Positions 1 to 8,137 of a stretch of DNA of 44,056 nucleotides are shown here, in pieces. The stretch is taken from positions 1 through 44,056 of the forward strand of contig CAJOMA010000002.1 of assembly GCA_905235655.1 (NCBI GenBank), given 5' to 3'. The notes below the pieces were generated by a model. That model did no database searches, was not told the origin of the DNA, and was given only the letters and a program-made list of their open reading frames with translations. Position 1 is the stretch's first letter; each line of letters opens with the position of its first letter. This DNA comes from an uncultured Oscillospiraceae bacterium (GTDB taxonomy: Bacteria > Bacillota > Clostridia > Oscillospirales > Oscillospiraceae). The translations under genes and the position numbers were made by a program.

Positions 1-430
1 CCGCGATCACCGCTCCGTCCCCGATGCTAACGCCGCCGATCAGCAGCGCGCCCGTTCCGATCCAAACGTCGTTTCCGATCTGCGCGGGCAGCGTCGCTTC
101 CTCAAACAGCTCCTGCGTGACGAAGCTCGTTCCGCACTGCTTTTTGGCGGAATAGAACGCCGGGTGGGTGGAAGCCCATGTTCTCGTTGGGTGCGTCCCG
201 CTCACCGTCACAACGCGGTTGGCAACGGAGCAGAACTTCCCGATTTGGGCGTTGATGCGGCATTCTTCGCCGATGTATGAATATTTGCCGAGCTGTCCGC
301 TGAACACACTGCCCGCGCCGATCCGGTTATAACCGCCGAACACGGCCGCCTTGGATACCTTCGCGCGTTTGTCGATTCGGACGGAAGGGTTTTTCAGACA
401 GATCAGTTTTCTTTTCAAAAAGTTGCGCAT
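1..430 (-). CDS. Hexapeptide-repeat (CatB/LbH-type) acetyltransferase, 3' part cut by the window edge
   Basis: About 143 codons of a left-handed beta-helix acyltransferase are present, starting MRNFLKRKLICLKN and running off the left edge. The hexapeptide pattern is clear near the edge (VWIGTGALLIGGVSIGDGAVIA-like, spread over positions 1-80), preceded by an extended loop containing THPAFYSAKKQ, as in CatB-type acetyltransferases. Such enzymes transfer acetyl groups from acetyl-CoA to hydroxyl or amino groups of sugars. It starts 14 nt after the stop of the neighbouring Wzy-like gene and is probably in the same glycan operon, so a role in O- or N-acetylation of the surface polysaccharide is inferred. 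The C-terminus is outside the window. Confidence 0.85.
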   Translation of the reverse strand, partial: MRNFLKRKLICLKNPSVRIDKRAKVSKAAVFGGYNRIGAGSVFSGQLGKYSYIGEECRINAQIGKFCSVANRVVTVSGTHPTRTWASTHPAFYSAKKQCGTSFVTQELFEEATLPAQIGNDVWIGTGALLIGGVSIGDGAVIA

Positions 431-444
431 AAGCGTATCTCCTA

Positions 445-1719
445 TCAACTGTACCTGCTGTAGGCTTTGATATACTTTGATTTCTTCTTTTCCGGTCCCG
501 CGCGCTCGACGGCAGTCAGCGTCTTCTCCGCTTCCATCGAGTTTACGCAGGCGGCGAGCAGCATGAAGAACACTGCGTTGTGTGCCAGGTAGCTGCCGCT
601 GAACATCAGCTTTATAACGCCGGAGGAAAAGGAAACCAGAATCAGCATCTGAAGGCTGGTGTTTTTTGTCCGGAATCCCTTAAACAGCAATATGCCAAGC
701 AGGGCAAGGATCGCCGTTCCCATCAGATAGCCCCATTGCGCGAATAATTCAATGATCAGGTTGTGCGCATAGTGGTTTTCGCCGAGCAGACGGTCGCCGT
801 AGAGTCCGCTGCCAAACAGCGAAAAGCTCTCGATGATCTTCTTCTGAATCTCTCCGCGGCTGGAATCGCTGAATAGGTCACCGTCAAGCATCAGATCAAT
901 CGTCCGGCTCGAAATGCCGAGCGAATCCACAGATTCCTTTAACGCCGTGACAATCGGCTGCCACAGCAGCATGATGATCAGACCTCCCAGAATAAAGAAG
1001 CACACGAGAAACGGTTTCTTCTTCGCAAAGGTTTTGCTGATCAGAGTATAAGCGATCATGCTGAACAGAACGCAGACCAGCGGACCTCTCGCGCCGGCGA
1101 AGAAGATCATGATCGCGCCGATGATCGCCGCGAGCAAAGACATCATGGTCCTTTTCTTTTCAAAGAAATACACCCACGAAAAGGAGGTAGCGAACACAAG
1201 ATTGTACGAGAAGCTCATATACTGCGGCTGGCTGTCTCTGAGGAACATCAGGATAAATGAACCGAGGGAGCAGAAAACCACGATCAGCGAAAAGTAGCGG
1301 CAGGTTTCAAGCAGCCGGTCGTAATCCGTGATATATCTCATAAAGACATACGCGGGAAGCGAATATGCAAACAGCAGGTACAGCGGATTGCTGGCAAAAT
1401 CGGTCCACTGGGTAAACATATAGTTTTTGTTGTTATGAATGAGCGAATAGGAAAGCGCGTAGGCGACCGCAAACACAAGCAGGACAACCAGTACGTCGGT
1501 TTTGATCCTGAAATGAAGCTGCTTCAGACTGGCCAGAATCATGACGGCGAGAACCGCATAGCAGCTCAGCGTATCAAACGTAAACCCCGTGCCGAAGATC
1601 GCTCTGCAGAGCTGATTGACGAAGTAGACGATCGGAGCAAAGCAGATCATGGTGCAGACCGTGATAATCAGGATCGTCTGATTTCGTTCTTTATGTCGTT
1701 TTATAATCAGCTCGACCAT
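445..1719 (-). CDS. Wzy/O-antigen-ligase-family polysaccharide polymerase, copy 1 of a tandem pair
   Basis: This 424-residue polytopic membrane protein has about ten to eleven hydrophobic segments and an extracytoplasmic loop near residues 265-310 with the motif ISSRTIDLML...DSSRGEIQ, the layout of Wzy polymerases and O-antigen ligases. It would join glycan repeat units on the outer face of the membrane. It is clearly paralogous to the gene immediately upstream (1786-3042): in the first 41 aligned residues beginning HKERNQ, 32 are identical, and both end in a basic tail KKKSKYIKA. The start is uncertain: the annotated ATG abuts the Shine-Dalgarno AAGGAG with no spacer, while the paralogue starts 12 nt further on, where this copy has ATT. 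Real initiation may be at a non-ATG codon there. Confidence 0.85.
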   Translation of the reverse strand: MVELIIKRHKERNQTILIITVCTMICFAPIVYFVNQLCRAIFGTGFTFDTLSCYAVLAVMILASLKQLHFRIKTDVLVVLLVFAVAYALSYSLIHNNKNYMFTQWTDFASNPLYLLFAYSLPAYVFMRYITDYDRLLETCRYFSLIVVFCSLGSFILMFLRDSQPQYMSFSYNLVFATSFSWVYFFEKKRTMMSLLAAIIGAIMIFFAGARGPLVCVLFSMIAYTLISKTFAKKKPFLVCFFILGGLIIMLLWQPIVTALKESVDSLGISSRTIDLMLDGDLFSDSSRGEIQKKIIESFSLFGSGLYGDRLLGENHYAHNLIIELFAQWGYLMGTAILALLGILLFKGFRTKNTSLQMLILVSFSSGVIKLMFSGSYLAHNAVFFMLLAACVNSMEAEKTLTAVERAGPEKKKSKYIKAYSRYS

Positions 1720-1785
1720 CTCCTTTCGTCAGAATTGGTGTATACCGGCGCGCCCGCGTCGGCGCAAGCCTGTCCGTAACTCCTG

Positions 1786-3042
1786 TCAGCAGTATCTGCT
1801 GAAGGCTTTGATATACTTCGATTTCTTTTTTTGCGGCTCCGCACTTCCTGCGTCCGCCAGCGGCTGATCCGTTTCCAGCGAATTGACGCAAGCGGCAATC
1901 AGCGCAAAGAAAACGGCGTTATGCGCCAGATAGCTGCCGCTGAACATCAATTTGACAAAGCCGGAAGAAAAAAACACCAGAATCAGCATCCGCAGGCTGA
2001 AGTTCTTCGCCCGAAAGCCCTTGAAGAACAATACGCCAAGCGCGGCGAACAGCACCGAGCCGATCAGATAACCCCACTGCGCAAGCAGCTCAATAACCAG
2101 ATTGTGCGCATAGTGATCCCCCCCGAGGGCACGGTCGCCATACAGCCCGCTGCCGAGCAGGGAAAAGCCCTCGATGATCTTCTGTTGGATCTCTCCCCTG
2201 CTGGAATCACTGAAAATATCGCCCTCAAGCAGCAAGTCGATCGTGCGGCTTGAAATGCCGATCGATTCGGCAGAGCCCTTCAGCATCGTAAGCAGCGGCG
2301 TCCACAGCAGCAAAACGATCAGCCCCCCCGTCAAGAGGAAGAACACCAGAAGGATTTTCTTTGCGGCAGAGATCTTGCTGATCAGAAAATAGCCGATCAA
2401 GCTGCACAGAACGCAGACCAGCGGACCCCTCGCGCCGGCAAGGAAAATCATAATGCCGCCGGTGATCGCCGCAATCAGAGACAAAATCTTTTTCTTCTCG
2501 AAGAAACATATCGCTGAAAAGATGGTGGAAAACACGAGATTATAGGAGAAGCTCATATACTCCGGCTGCGTATCTCTGAGAAACATCAGAATAAACGAGC
2601 CGAGTGAGCAAAAAACGGCAGCCACCGAAAAAACCCGACAGATATCGAACATCAGGTCATAGTCCGTAACGTATCGCATGAAAATATACGCCGGCAGTGA
2701 AAAAACAAACAGCAGATATACAGGATTGTTCGAAAAATCCCCCCACTGCGTGAACATATAGAGTTTATTATTATCGGTGAACGAATAGGAAAGCGCATAG
2801 GCAATCGCAAAGCCGATCAGAAGCACCAGTACATCGATCTTGATTTGAAAGTGCATCTGCTTCAGGCTCGCCAGAATCATTCCCGCCAGAACCGCATAGC
2901 AGATCAGCGTATCGAGCGCGAAGCCGCTCCCGAAGATCAGGCGGCACAGTTGGTTGACAAAGTGGACGATCGGCGTAAAGCAGATCATGGTGCAAATGGT
3001 TATGATCAATACCTTCTGATTTCGCTCTTTATGCTGCATCAT
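1786..3042 (-). CDS. Wzy/O-antigen-ligase-family polysaccharide polymerase, copy 2 of a tandem pair
   Basis: A 418-residue integral membrane protein with the same topology and motifs as the adjacent copy, including MTF-like hydrophobic helices, FLAGARGPLVCVL near residue 205 and SSRGEIQQKIIEGF near residue 290. The start MMQHKERNQ follows an AAAGGAG site 12 nt upstream. It probably polymerises or transfers lipid-linked glycan units outside the membrane. The pair is separated by 66 nt. Whether both copies are active, or act on different linkages, cannot be told from sequence; neither shows a frameshift or premature stop. Confidence 0.85.
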   Translation of the reverse strand: MMQHKERNQKVLIITICTMICFTPIVHFVNQLCRLIFGSGFALDTLICYAVLAGMILASLKQMHFQIKIDVLVLLIGFAIAYALSYSFTDNNKLYMFTQWGDFSNNPVYLLFVFSLPAYIFMRYVTDYDLMFDICRVFSVAAVFCSLGSFILMFLRDTQPEYMSFSYNLVFSTIFSAICFFEKKKILSLIAAITGGIMIFLAGARGPLVCVLCSLIGYFLISKISAAKKILLVFFLLTGGLIVLLLWTPLLTMLKGSAESIGISSRTIDLLLEGDIFSDSSRGEIQQKIIEGFSLLGSGLYGDRALGGDHYAHNLVIELLAQWGYLIGSVLFAALGVLFFKGFRAKNFSLRMLILVFFSSGFVKLMFSGSYLAHNAVFFALIAACVNSLETDQPLADAGSAEPQKKKSKYIKAFSRYC

Positions 3043-3069
3043 GCGCTCGATCGTCTCCTTTCCCGTAAA

Positions 3070-4269
3070 TTATCCGGCTTCGTTCCCGGAAAGCGCGTCG
3101 GTCAGTATGCGGCGAATGCTTTCTCCGCCGTGCCGCGCGTAGATTGTTTCTATCTCGGCGGCGGAAACGGTCTTGCCGCGATTTGCTTCTATAAACGCCG
3201 GCAGCTTCTTTTCCGCGTCCTCCGCATCCGAAACATGCAGCGCCGCCGGGTGCTTCGCAAGCAGCGCCCTGCTCTGCCCGCTGCCGAAGCTGATGATCGG
3301 GCGGCAGGCGGCGATATACTCAAACAGCTTGCTCGGCAGAAACTCCGGAATGCTGTTTTCCACGTTGAGCAGAAAATCCGCGCTCCGATAGATTTCCCTG
3401 ATTCTTTCGGGAGAAACCACCGAATGAAGCAGAATGCGGTCGTCCGATGCGGCGTATTTTTTCACCGTATCCTCACAGCCGGCGCTGTAAAGGTGCAGGC
3501 GTATATCGGGGTCTGCAAGCGCGTGAAACGCCGCAAGCATTGGTTCCGGACTTCGCAATCGCGGATAGAATCTTCCTGCATAGACGCAGTTGATCCGTTC
3601 GTTTGAAAACTCGCCGTTCCGAAGCGGCATATCCGGTACCTCCGGCAGCAGATACGGCAGTCTGCGGCAGTCGGGATTGCAGCCGCGGATATCCGCTCTT
3701 GCCTCATAAACCTCTTCGGAAAGCAGCAGAACGTCGGCATGGGCGCTCACCGCACACTCGTAAGCCGCAAGCCGAGCTTTGCTGTAAAACAGCGGGTGGA
3801 TGCGGCCGTCTGCGGCGTAGGGATCGACCGTGTACGCGCACCAGCGCACGTTCGGGTTTTCCTGCTTGAATTCCTTCGCGGCGCAGTGCGCGGCAAAGGG
3901 AGAGCAGACGGAAAACACCGCGTCCACAGCATGCTCGCGGTGCAGCCCTCTCAGCGCCGCAAGCGCCTGTTCACAGAACCACGCGAGATTGCCGAGCACG
4001 GCGGTCTTCATCTGCGCCGCGCCGATCGCGCGGACAACCGCGTGGGTCAGTGCGCTGCCCCGACGCTCTGTCTGCATTCGTTTGCCAAGCAGGGCATGTA
4101 CGCGGATTCCCTCGTCTTCAGCCTGCACTGGTGCGTCAGCGGAACTGATACAGACGACGTCAATATCATAGCTGTCACGCAGCAGAGAAAGATACCGCTT
4201 TGTACACAGTCCCGTCGGTGACGGCGTGGGATAATAGACGCCGCATAAAACGGCAAGGTGTTTCTTCAT
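3070..4269 (-). CDS. Glycosyltransferase, GT4/GT1 (GT-B fold) family
   Basis: A 399-residue protein, MKKHLAVLCGVYYPTPSPTG at its start, with an N-terminal Rossmann-like donor/acceptor half and a C-terminal half containing NCVYAGRFYPRLRSPE near residue 225 and LPSKLFEYIAACRPIISFGSG near residue 325, typical of retaining GT-B enzymes where the Glu of the FEY stretch contacts the nucleotide sugar. The ATG at 4269 is preferred over an in-frame TTG at 4290, because it lies 2 nt after the stop of the upstream gene and has GGAAAAGG upstream. It should add one sugar to the growing lipid-linked repeat unit on the cytoplasmic side. Donor and acceptor are unknown. Confidence 0.85.
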   Translation of the reverse strand: MKKHLAVLCGVYYPTPSPTGLCTKRYLSLLRDSYDIDVVCISSADAPVQAEDEGIRVHALLGKRMQTERRGSALTHAVVRAIGAAQMKTAVLGNLAWFCEQALAALRGLHREHAVDAVFSVCSPFAAHCAAKEFKQENPNVRWCAYTVDPYAADGRIHPLFYSKARLAAYECAVSAHADVLLLSEEVYEARADIRGCNPDCRRLPYLLPEVPDMPLRNGEFSNERINCVYAGRFYPRLRSPEPMLAAFHALADPDIRLHLYSAGCEDTVKKYAASDDRILLHSVVSPERIREIYRSADFLLNVENSIPEFLPSKLFEYIAACRPIISFGSGQSRALLAKHPAALHVSDAEDAEKKLPAFIEANRGKTVSAAEIETIYARHGGESIRRILTDALSGNEAG

Positions 4270-4271
4270 TG

Positions 4272-5369
4272 CTAAAAGATCCTTTTCCAATGGCGGACAA
4301 TGCCGCGCAAGCCGCCGCTTCCGTAAACGCGCTTTCTCCAGCTTTTATCCGGCAGCAGCATAGCCTTCAGCCCGGCGGCGCAAGAGCGGTCATGGCAGTT
4401 GATTTCGATCCGCATGACGCGCGCTCTGGACGGCTCCGGCAGCAGCACGCCGTATTCCTCGTCAAACACCAGCTTCAAAAGCCGCTCGATCTCCGTCCCA
4501 CGCGGGACGGGCAGCGCCGTTCCTGTGATCCGGTTGGACAGATATGCGGCGGTATAAAGCCTGCGCTCCGTTTGATCCTTCTTTGCCTGCACGGCAATCC
4601 GCGCCCATTCTGCCTCCGTCAAGCCCTCAGCGGCGTTGACGATATCGCGGTACAGGCGGATCGCAGGCGCGCGGCAGAAGGAATGCAGCGAGATATGAAG
4701 CAGGCAGATATACAGCAGCGCTTCACGCGGCGGCAGCAGGATCGCCGTGTCGCGGTAGGCGCGAAGCTTCGTCCAATCGGTGAAGTCGTCTGTCCGAACG
4801 GCGCACGGCTGCGTCAGCCGGGACAACGGGAAGACCTCGAAGCCGAAGTCAAAGCCCTCCGGCAGGCGTTCGGCATGTTCAAAGGTCGCGGAAATAAACA
4901 GCGTACCTGCGAAGCGTTCCTCGCAGCGGTAGCCAAGCCCGGTCAACACCTGCTTGACAGCGGGATACTCCGCCGCGTCGACGTAGTTATCCACGTCGCC
5001 GGAGGCGAAGAGCGCAATATCGCTGTCCGCCGCAAGCATTGCGCCGAAGTTTTCGGAGACAAACAGCTTTTTGCAGCCGGCGTCGGTCAGCGCGGCGTAG
5101 ACGCGATCCAGCTCCGCGACGATCTGGCAATTGCGTTCGGCGTAGCGGTCATAAACCGGCTGCCATATTTGCGGATCAATCCCTAACCCAAGCATGAGCT
5201 TTGCCAGAAACGGCAGCATTTTCGCCTGCTTTGCCATCTCGAGCAGGGTCTTCCCGCCCAATTCCAGCGCAATGCGTGTCAGCTCCTGCTTCTCGTCCTG
5301 CGCAAGGTCTTCGCGAACGGAGGCGTTCGCCAGTGTGGAAAACCGTATGAATTTTCCGTCCGTCTTCAC
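4272..5369 (-). CDS. Nucleotidyltransferase-like protein (PF14907-type)
   Basis: A 365-residue soluble protein resembling the uncharacterised nucleotidyltransferase family PF14907 by its size and layout: an N-terminal helical part, then KKLFVSENFGAML followed by a GDVDNYVD segment near residue 125 that could supply the two carboxylates of a nucleotidyltransferase site, then FDFGFEVFPL, a region of LPPREALLYICLLHISLH with an RLYRDIVN helix, and a variable C-terminus. Family members are common near polysaccharide and peptide-modification genes but lack a defined substrate. It overlaps the upstream phosphotransferase gene by 4 nt (ATGA), which suggests the two act together. Assignment is from memory of the family and not from a search. 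Confidence 0.55.
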   Translation of the reverse strand: MKTDGKFIRFSTLANASVREDLAQDEKQELTRIALELGGKTLLEMAKQAKMLPFLAKLMLGLGIDPQIWQPVYDRYAERNCQIVAELDRVYAALTDAGCKKLFVSENFGAMLAADSDIALFASGDVDNYVDAAEYPAVKQVLTGLGYRCEERFAGTLFISATFEHAERLPEGFDFGFEVFPLSRLTQPCAVRTDDFTDWTKLRAYRDTAILLPPREALLYICLLHISLHSFCRAPAIRLYRDIVNAAEGLTEAEWARIAVQAKKDQTERRLYTAAYLSNRITGTALPVPRGTEIERLLKLVFDEEYGVLLPEPSRARVMRIEINCHDRSCAAGLKAMLLPDKSWRKRVYGSGGLRGIVRHWKRIF

Positions 5370-6526
5370 GCGATCCCAACCTCCGTTACGGCGTTCTTCA
5401 AGTCAAGCAGATTATGATCGTAAATGTCTCCGCCCCAGTCGTTCGGCAGCTCCATCATGTCCTCAAGATGGAAGAGGATATTCTCCAGCATGACGGCATA
5501 TTTGACGATCGCCGGCGGCACTCTGTCAGACGGCGCTGTGCGGTCCGCGCGATAGGCGTCCTCCGCCTGCGAGCGCAGGAAGCGCCGCCATCCATAGGGT
5601 CTTCTGAGAGAATACGCCAAAACCGCGCTGTCGTACCAAACGCTGCGCTCCCCTGCCGTCTCCCAGTCGTAGAGAATCGTCTTGCCGTTCGGCTCTACCC
5701 AGATGTTTCCCGTCTGCAGATCGCCGTGGCTCATGGCGACGGGTATCTCGGCAGGAATCTTATCTTCAACGATTTTGAATATATCAAGCAATCGCAAGGT
5801 ATCGTCGGCTGTTTTGATGCGCTTTTTCTCCCTCGCAGCGGCGCAGAGCGTTATGATCCGCTCCCTCAGCGCGGCAAGGTAGGCGCGCGCGTCAACGCGG
5901 CGCACCGTATCGTCCGCAAGCGTCCGAACGGCGGCAAGCGCGTCCGAAACGCCCTTTTGGTACAGCGCTTCATCCGTGACGCGTGCCAGCGGATGACCTT
6001 GCAGGATCGGCTCGGTGAACCATTTTTCTCCCCACCGTTCGAGCGGCAGGAGGAAGTCATACCGGTGATTCAGGCGAAATTGCAGTTGATTCTTGAAGTA
6101 TTTGTCGGAAAAGCCGTCCTTGATTCTGCACCCGACCACACCGGTTTTGTAGTTAAAGAATCGGATGCTCCGGTTGTTCGGCGCAATGACCAGATCGCGC
6201 CCGGCGGTCTCCTGCGGCTCAAGGTGGAAGCGATAGGAGGAAAACAGCCGTCCCGTGTGCAGCATCACGAACACATAAGCCTTCACCGCAAGATTCTTCC
6301 ATTTGCCGCCGCGCACGTTCCATTCGCTGTAGAAAAACGCCTGCGCAGCCTTGGAAAGCTTCGGCGGATACAGCGCGGACAGCTTCGGCTTGATCACAAG
6401 ATTTGCGTCTTTCTTCTGCCGCGTTAGCTTTACGTCTGCATGCTCCGCTTCTTTATAGTAAGCCTCCACTGTGGAAGAAAGCAGTCCGAAAAAGTCTTCG
6501 CGGTCGAGCATGGAGGATAGATCCAT
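5366..6526 (-). CDS. APH/choline-kinase-like phosphotransferase
   Basis: A 386-residue protein with a protein-kinase-like fold C-terminal half: MSHGDLQTGNIW near residue 265 is the catalytic HGD...N loop, and ILYDWETAG near residue 285 supplies the metal-binding Asp. The N-terminal half (KPKLSALYPPKL, FFYSEWNVRGGKWKN) is unlike aminoglycoside kinases and resembles large kinases found in polysaccharide clusters. It likely transfers phosphate from ATP to a small molecule or to a sugar of the glycan precursor. The start ATG overlaps the last base of the upstream stop codon (TGATG), a translational coupling arrangement with the thymidylate-kinase-like gene. Antibiotic resistance is not suggested by context. 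Confidence 0.7.
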   Translation of the reverse strand: MDLSSMLDREDFFGLLSSTVEAYYKEAEHADVKLTRQKKDANLVIKPKLSALYPPKLSKAAQAFFYSEWNVRGGKWKNLAVKAYVFVMLHTGRLFSSYRFHLEPQETAGRDLVIAPNNRSIRFFNYKTGVVGCRIKDGFSDKYFKNQLQFRLNHRYDFLLPLERWGEKWFTEPILQGHPLARVTDEALYQKGVSDALAAVRTLADDTVRRVDARAYLAALRERIITLCAAAREKKRIKTADDTLRLLDIFKIVEDKIPAEIPVAMSHGDLQTGNIWVEPNGKTILYDWETAGERSVWYDSAVLAYSLRRPYGWRRFLRSQAEDAYRADRTAPSDRVPPAIVKYAVMLENILFHLEDMMELPNDWGGDIYDHNLLDLKNAVTEVGIA

Positions 6527-7185
6527 CAGGTATTGTCTCCTTTTTCCAGACCGAGCGCCAAAAGCACCTGTCTATGGAGCTCCTCGCGCGGGAGGAGTCC
6601 ATCCATGATATTCGTCCAGCAGCCGGACTCGGCATACGCGCGATAGGCTGCAATTTTTTTCTTTTTCCGTTCAATATCTTCGATTCCGGCGGCGTTCTTC
6701 TGCCGGTCTCGTTCGAGCGAGACTTCCGCCGGGACAAAGAACACGAAGGAGACCTTCGGCCTTGCGGCGAGCCTGCGCACAAGCTTCCACAAAACGGACT
6801 TTTCCAGATCGACGTGCGGAAAGTCGAATTGCAGCTCCACCGCCGTATCCCAGAGATAACGGTCACAGAAGACGTAGCGGTGCGTCAGATTCAGCAGGCG
6901 GTAGTGGAGCGACCAGTACCAGCACAAATCAAGCATGGAAACGCGATAGAGGAATTTCTCCTTTTTCGGGTTCGCAAAAAATGCCTCGCGGTATTCCTGC
7001 TTGCCGGCGTCGTCCAGTTTGCCGTCGCGGCGGACGAGCTTTTTTAAGAAAACGACGAGCGGCGTGCCGCGCGCTTTGCTCCACTTGGATACATAACACA
7101 GGTTATGCTCGTCACAGTACGTGCGCAGCAGGTCTAACTGCGTGCTCTTACCCGCGCTGTCGATGCCGCTGAACGATACGATCAT
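6526..7185 (-). CDS. Thymidylate-kinase-like P-loop protein in the glycan operon
   Basis: A 219-residue P-loop kinase. Walker A is GIDSAGKST at residues 7-15, as in dTMP kinases (GxDGxGKST), with YVFCDRYLWDTAVELQFDFP near residue 105 matching the DRY/DRYxxS region, and a lid-like basic stretch ERDRQKN near residue 165. It differs from housekeeping Tmk in that the DR(Y) is followed by LWDTA and a long FVPAEVSLERDRQ lid. Together with the next two genes it forms a kinase/phosphotransferase/nucleotidyltransferase cassette. A role in making a nucleotide-activated or phosphorylated glycan substituent is an inference; dTMP kinase activity is possible. Confidence 0.7.
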   Translation of the reverse strand: MIVSFSGIDSAGKSTQLDLLRTYCDEHNLCYVSKWSKARGTPLVVFLKKLVRRDGKLDDAGKQEYREAFFANPKKEKFLYRVSMLDLCWYWSLHYRLLNLTHRYVFCDRYLWDTAVELQFDFPHVDLEKSVLWKLVRRLAARPKVSFVFFVPAEVSLERDRQKNAAGIEDIERKKKKIAAYRAYAESGCWTNIMDGLLPREELHRQVLLALGLEKGDNT

Positions 7186-7186
7186 A

Positions 7187-8137
7187 CTAATACTTCCTTA
7201 ACACACGATAGCCCAGCCGCTGGCAAACGGTCAGCACGGCGGCGGGCAGACGGAAGCGGAGCTTGCCGCTCCATGCCTGCGCACGGATGGCATTTCCGCC
7301 GCCGCAGGACTTGTACAGAGCCTTAAAGTCAGAGTATGGCAGCATACGCGCCGCACCGTGGAGCAGGGCAAAAACGGAACGCGGGCGAAGCTGCTTCGCT
7401 ATATCGGGGGCAAAAAGATCGGAGGTCTGCGCCAGCAGGCGGTCAAGTCCGTCAAGCGCCGTCATGATCTTCGGGATATCGGAGCCTGTCATAGTCGAAT
7501 TTTCGTGCAGGACGTACTGATACAGCGCAGCAGGATTGTGCAGCACCGGCTTGCGGTTATATGCAAGGCACTTCCAAATAAACTGCACGTCCTCGGAATA
7601 GCGGGTCGCCTCGTCGAACACGATCGCATTCTCTGTCAGAAAGCTTCTGCGCAGCAGAAGCGTCGGAAGCAGGAAGCGGATCTTGCGGTCAAAGAACGCC
7701 CGCTGCGCTTCCGCCGGCGATAAGGGGCTTATCGCCGATAAATCCGCAGGTTCAAAGCGATGGTTCGCAGCCTGGCAGACGCAAAAGCCCGTTGAGAGAA
7801 TGTCGCAGCGTTCGGCGCGTTCCATCATCTGTCCATAGACCGCAAGAAAGTCCGGGGATACGACGTCGTCGGAATCGACAAAGATCACCCACTCGCCTTC
7901 TGCCGCCTGCAAACCGGTATTGCGCGCCGCAGACACGCCACGGTTTTCGGTGCGGATTACCTGGCAGCGCACAGACGTCTGCCGCAGAATCGCTTCCGCC
8001 AGCTCTGAAGAGCGATCCGGCGAGCCGTCGTCGACGAGGATGATCTCAAAATCGCGGCAGGTCTGCGCGCAGAGAGAACGAACGCAGTCTTCAATATACG
8101 CTTCCGTCCGATAAACGGGTACGACAACAGAGATCAT
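7187..8137 (-). CDS. Glycosyltransferase family 2
   Basis: A 316-residue GT-A glycosyltransferase. MISVVVPVYRTEAYIEDCVRSL begins the nucleotide-binding fold, EIILVDDGSPDRS is at residues 34-46, and the catalytic metal motif is FVDSDDVVSPDFL near residue 90. It transfers a sugar from a nucleotide donor to the lipid-linked acceptor in the cytoplasm. The ATG overlaps the stop of the upstream glycosyltransferase gene by 4 nt and its own stop lies 1 nt before the thymidylate-kinase-like start, so it is deep inside the operon. The C-terminal 100 residues are family-variable. Confidence 0.9.
   Translation of the reverse strand: MISVVVPVYRTEAYIEDCVRSLCAQTCRDFEIILVDDGSPDRSSELAEAILRQTSVRCQVIRTENRGVSAARNTGLQAAEGEWVIFVDSDDVVSPDFLAVYGQMMERAERCDILSTGFCVCQAANHRFEPADLSAISPLSPAEAQRAFFDRKIRFLLPTLLLRRSFLTENAIVFDEATRYSEDVQFIWKCLAYNRKPVLHNPAALYQYVLHENSTMTGSDIPKIMTALDGLDRLLAQTSDLFAPDIAKQLRPRSVFALLHGAARMLPYSDFKALYKSCGGGNAIRAQAWSGKLRFRLPAAVLTVCQRLGYRVLRKY

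Noticed and set aside
5366-6526. Aminoglycoside resistance kinase
   Set aside because: Only the general HGD and DW motifs are shared; the N-terminal half and the context point to glycan metabolism.
6526-7185. Housekeeping thymidylate kinase
   Set aside because: The P-loop fits, but placement inside the glycan operon with overlapping kinase-like genes and the altered residues after the DRY motif make a specialised role more likely.
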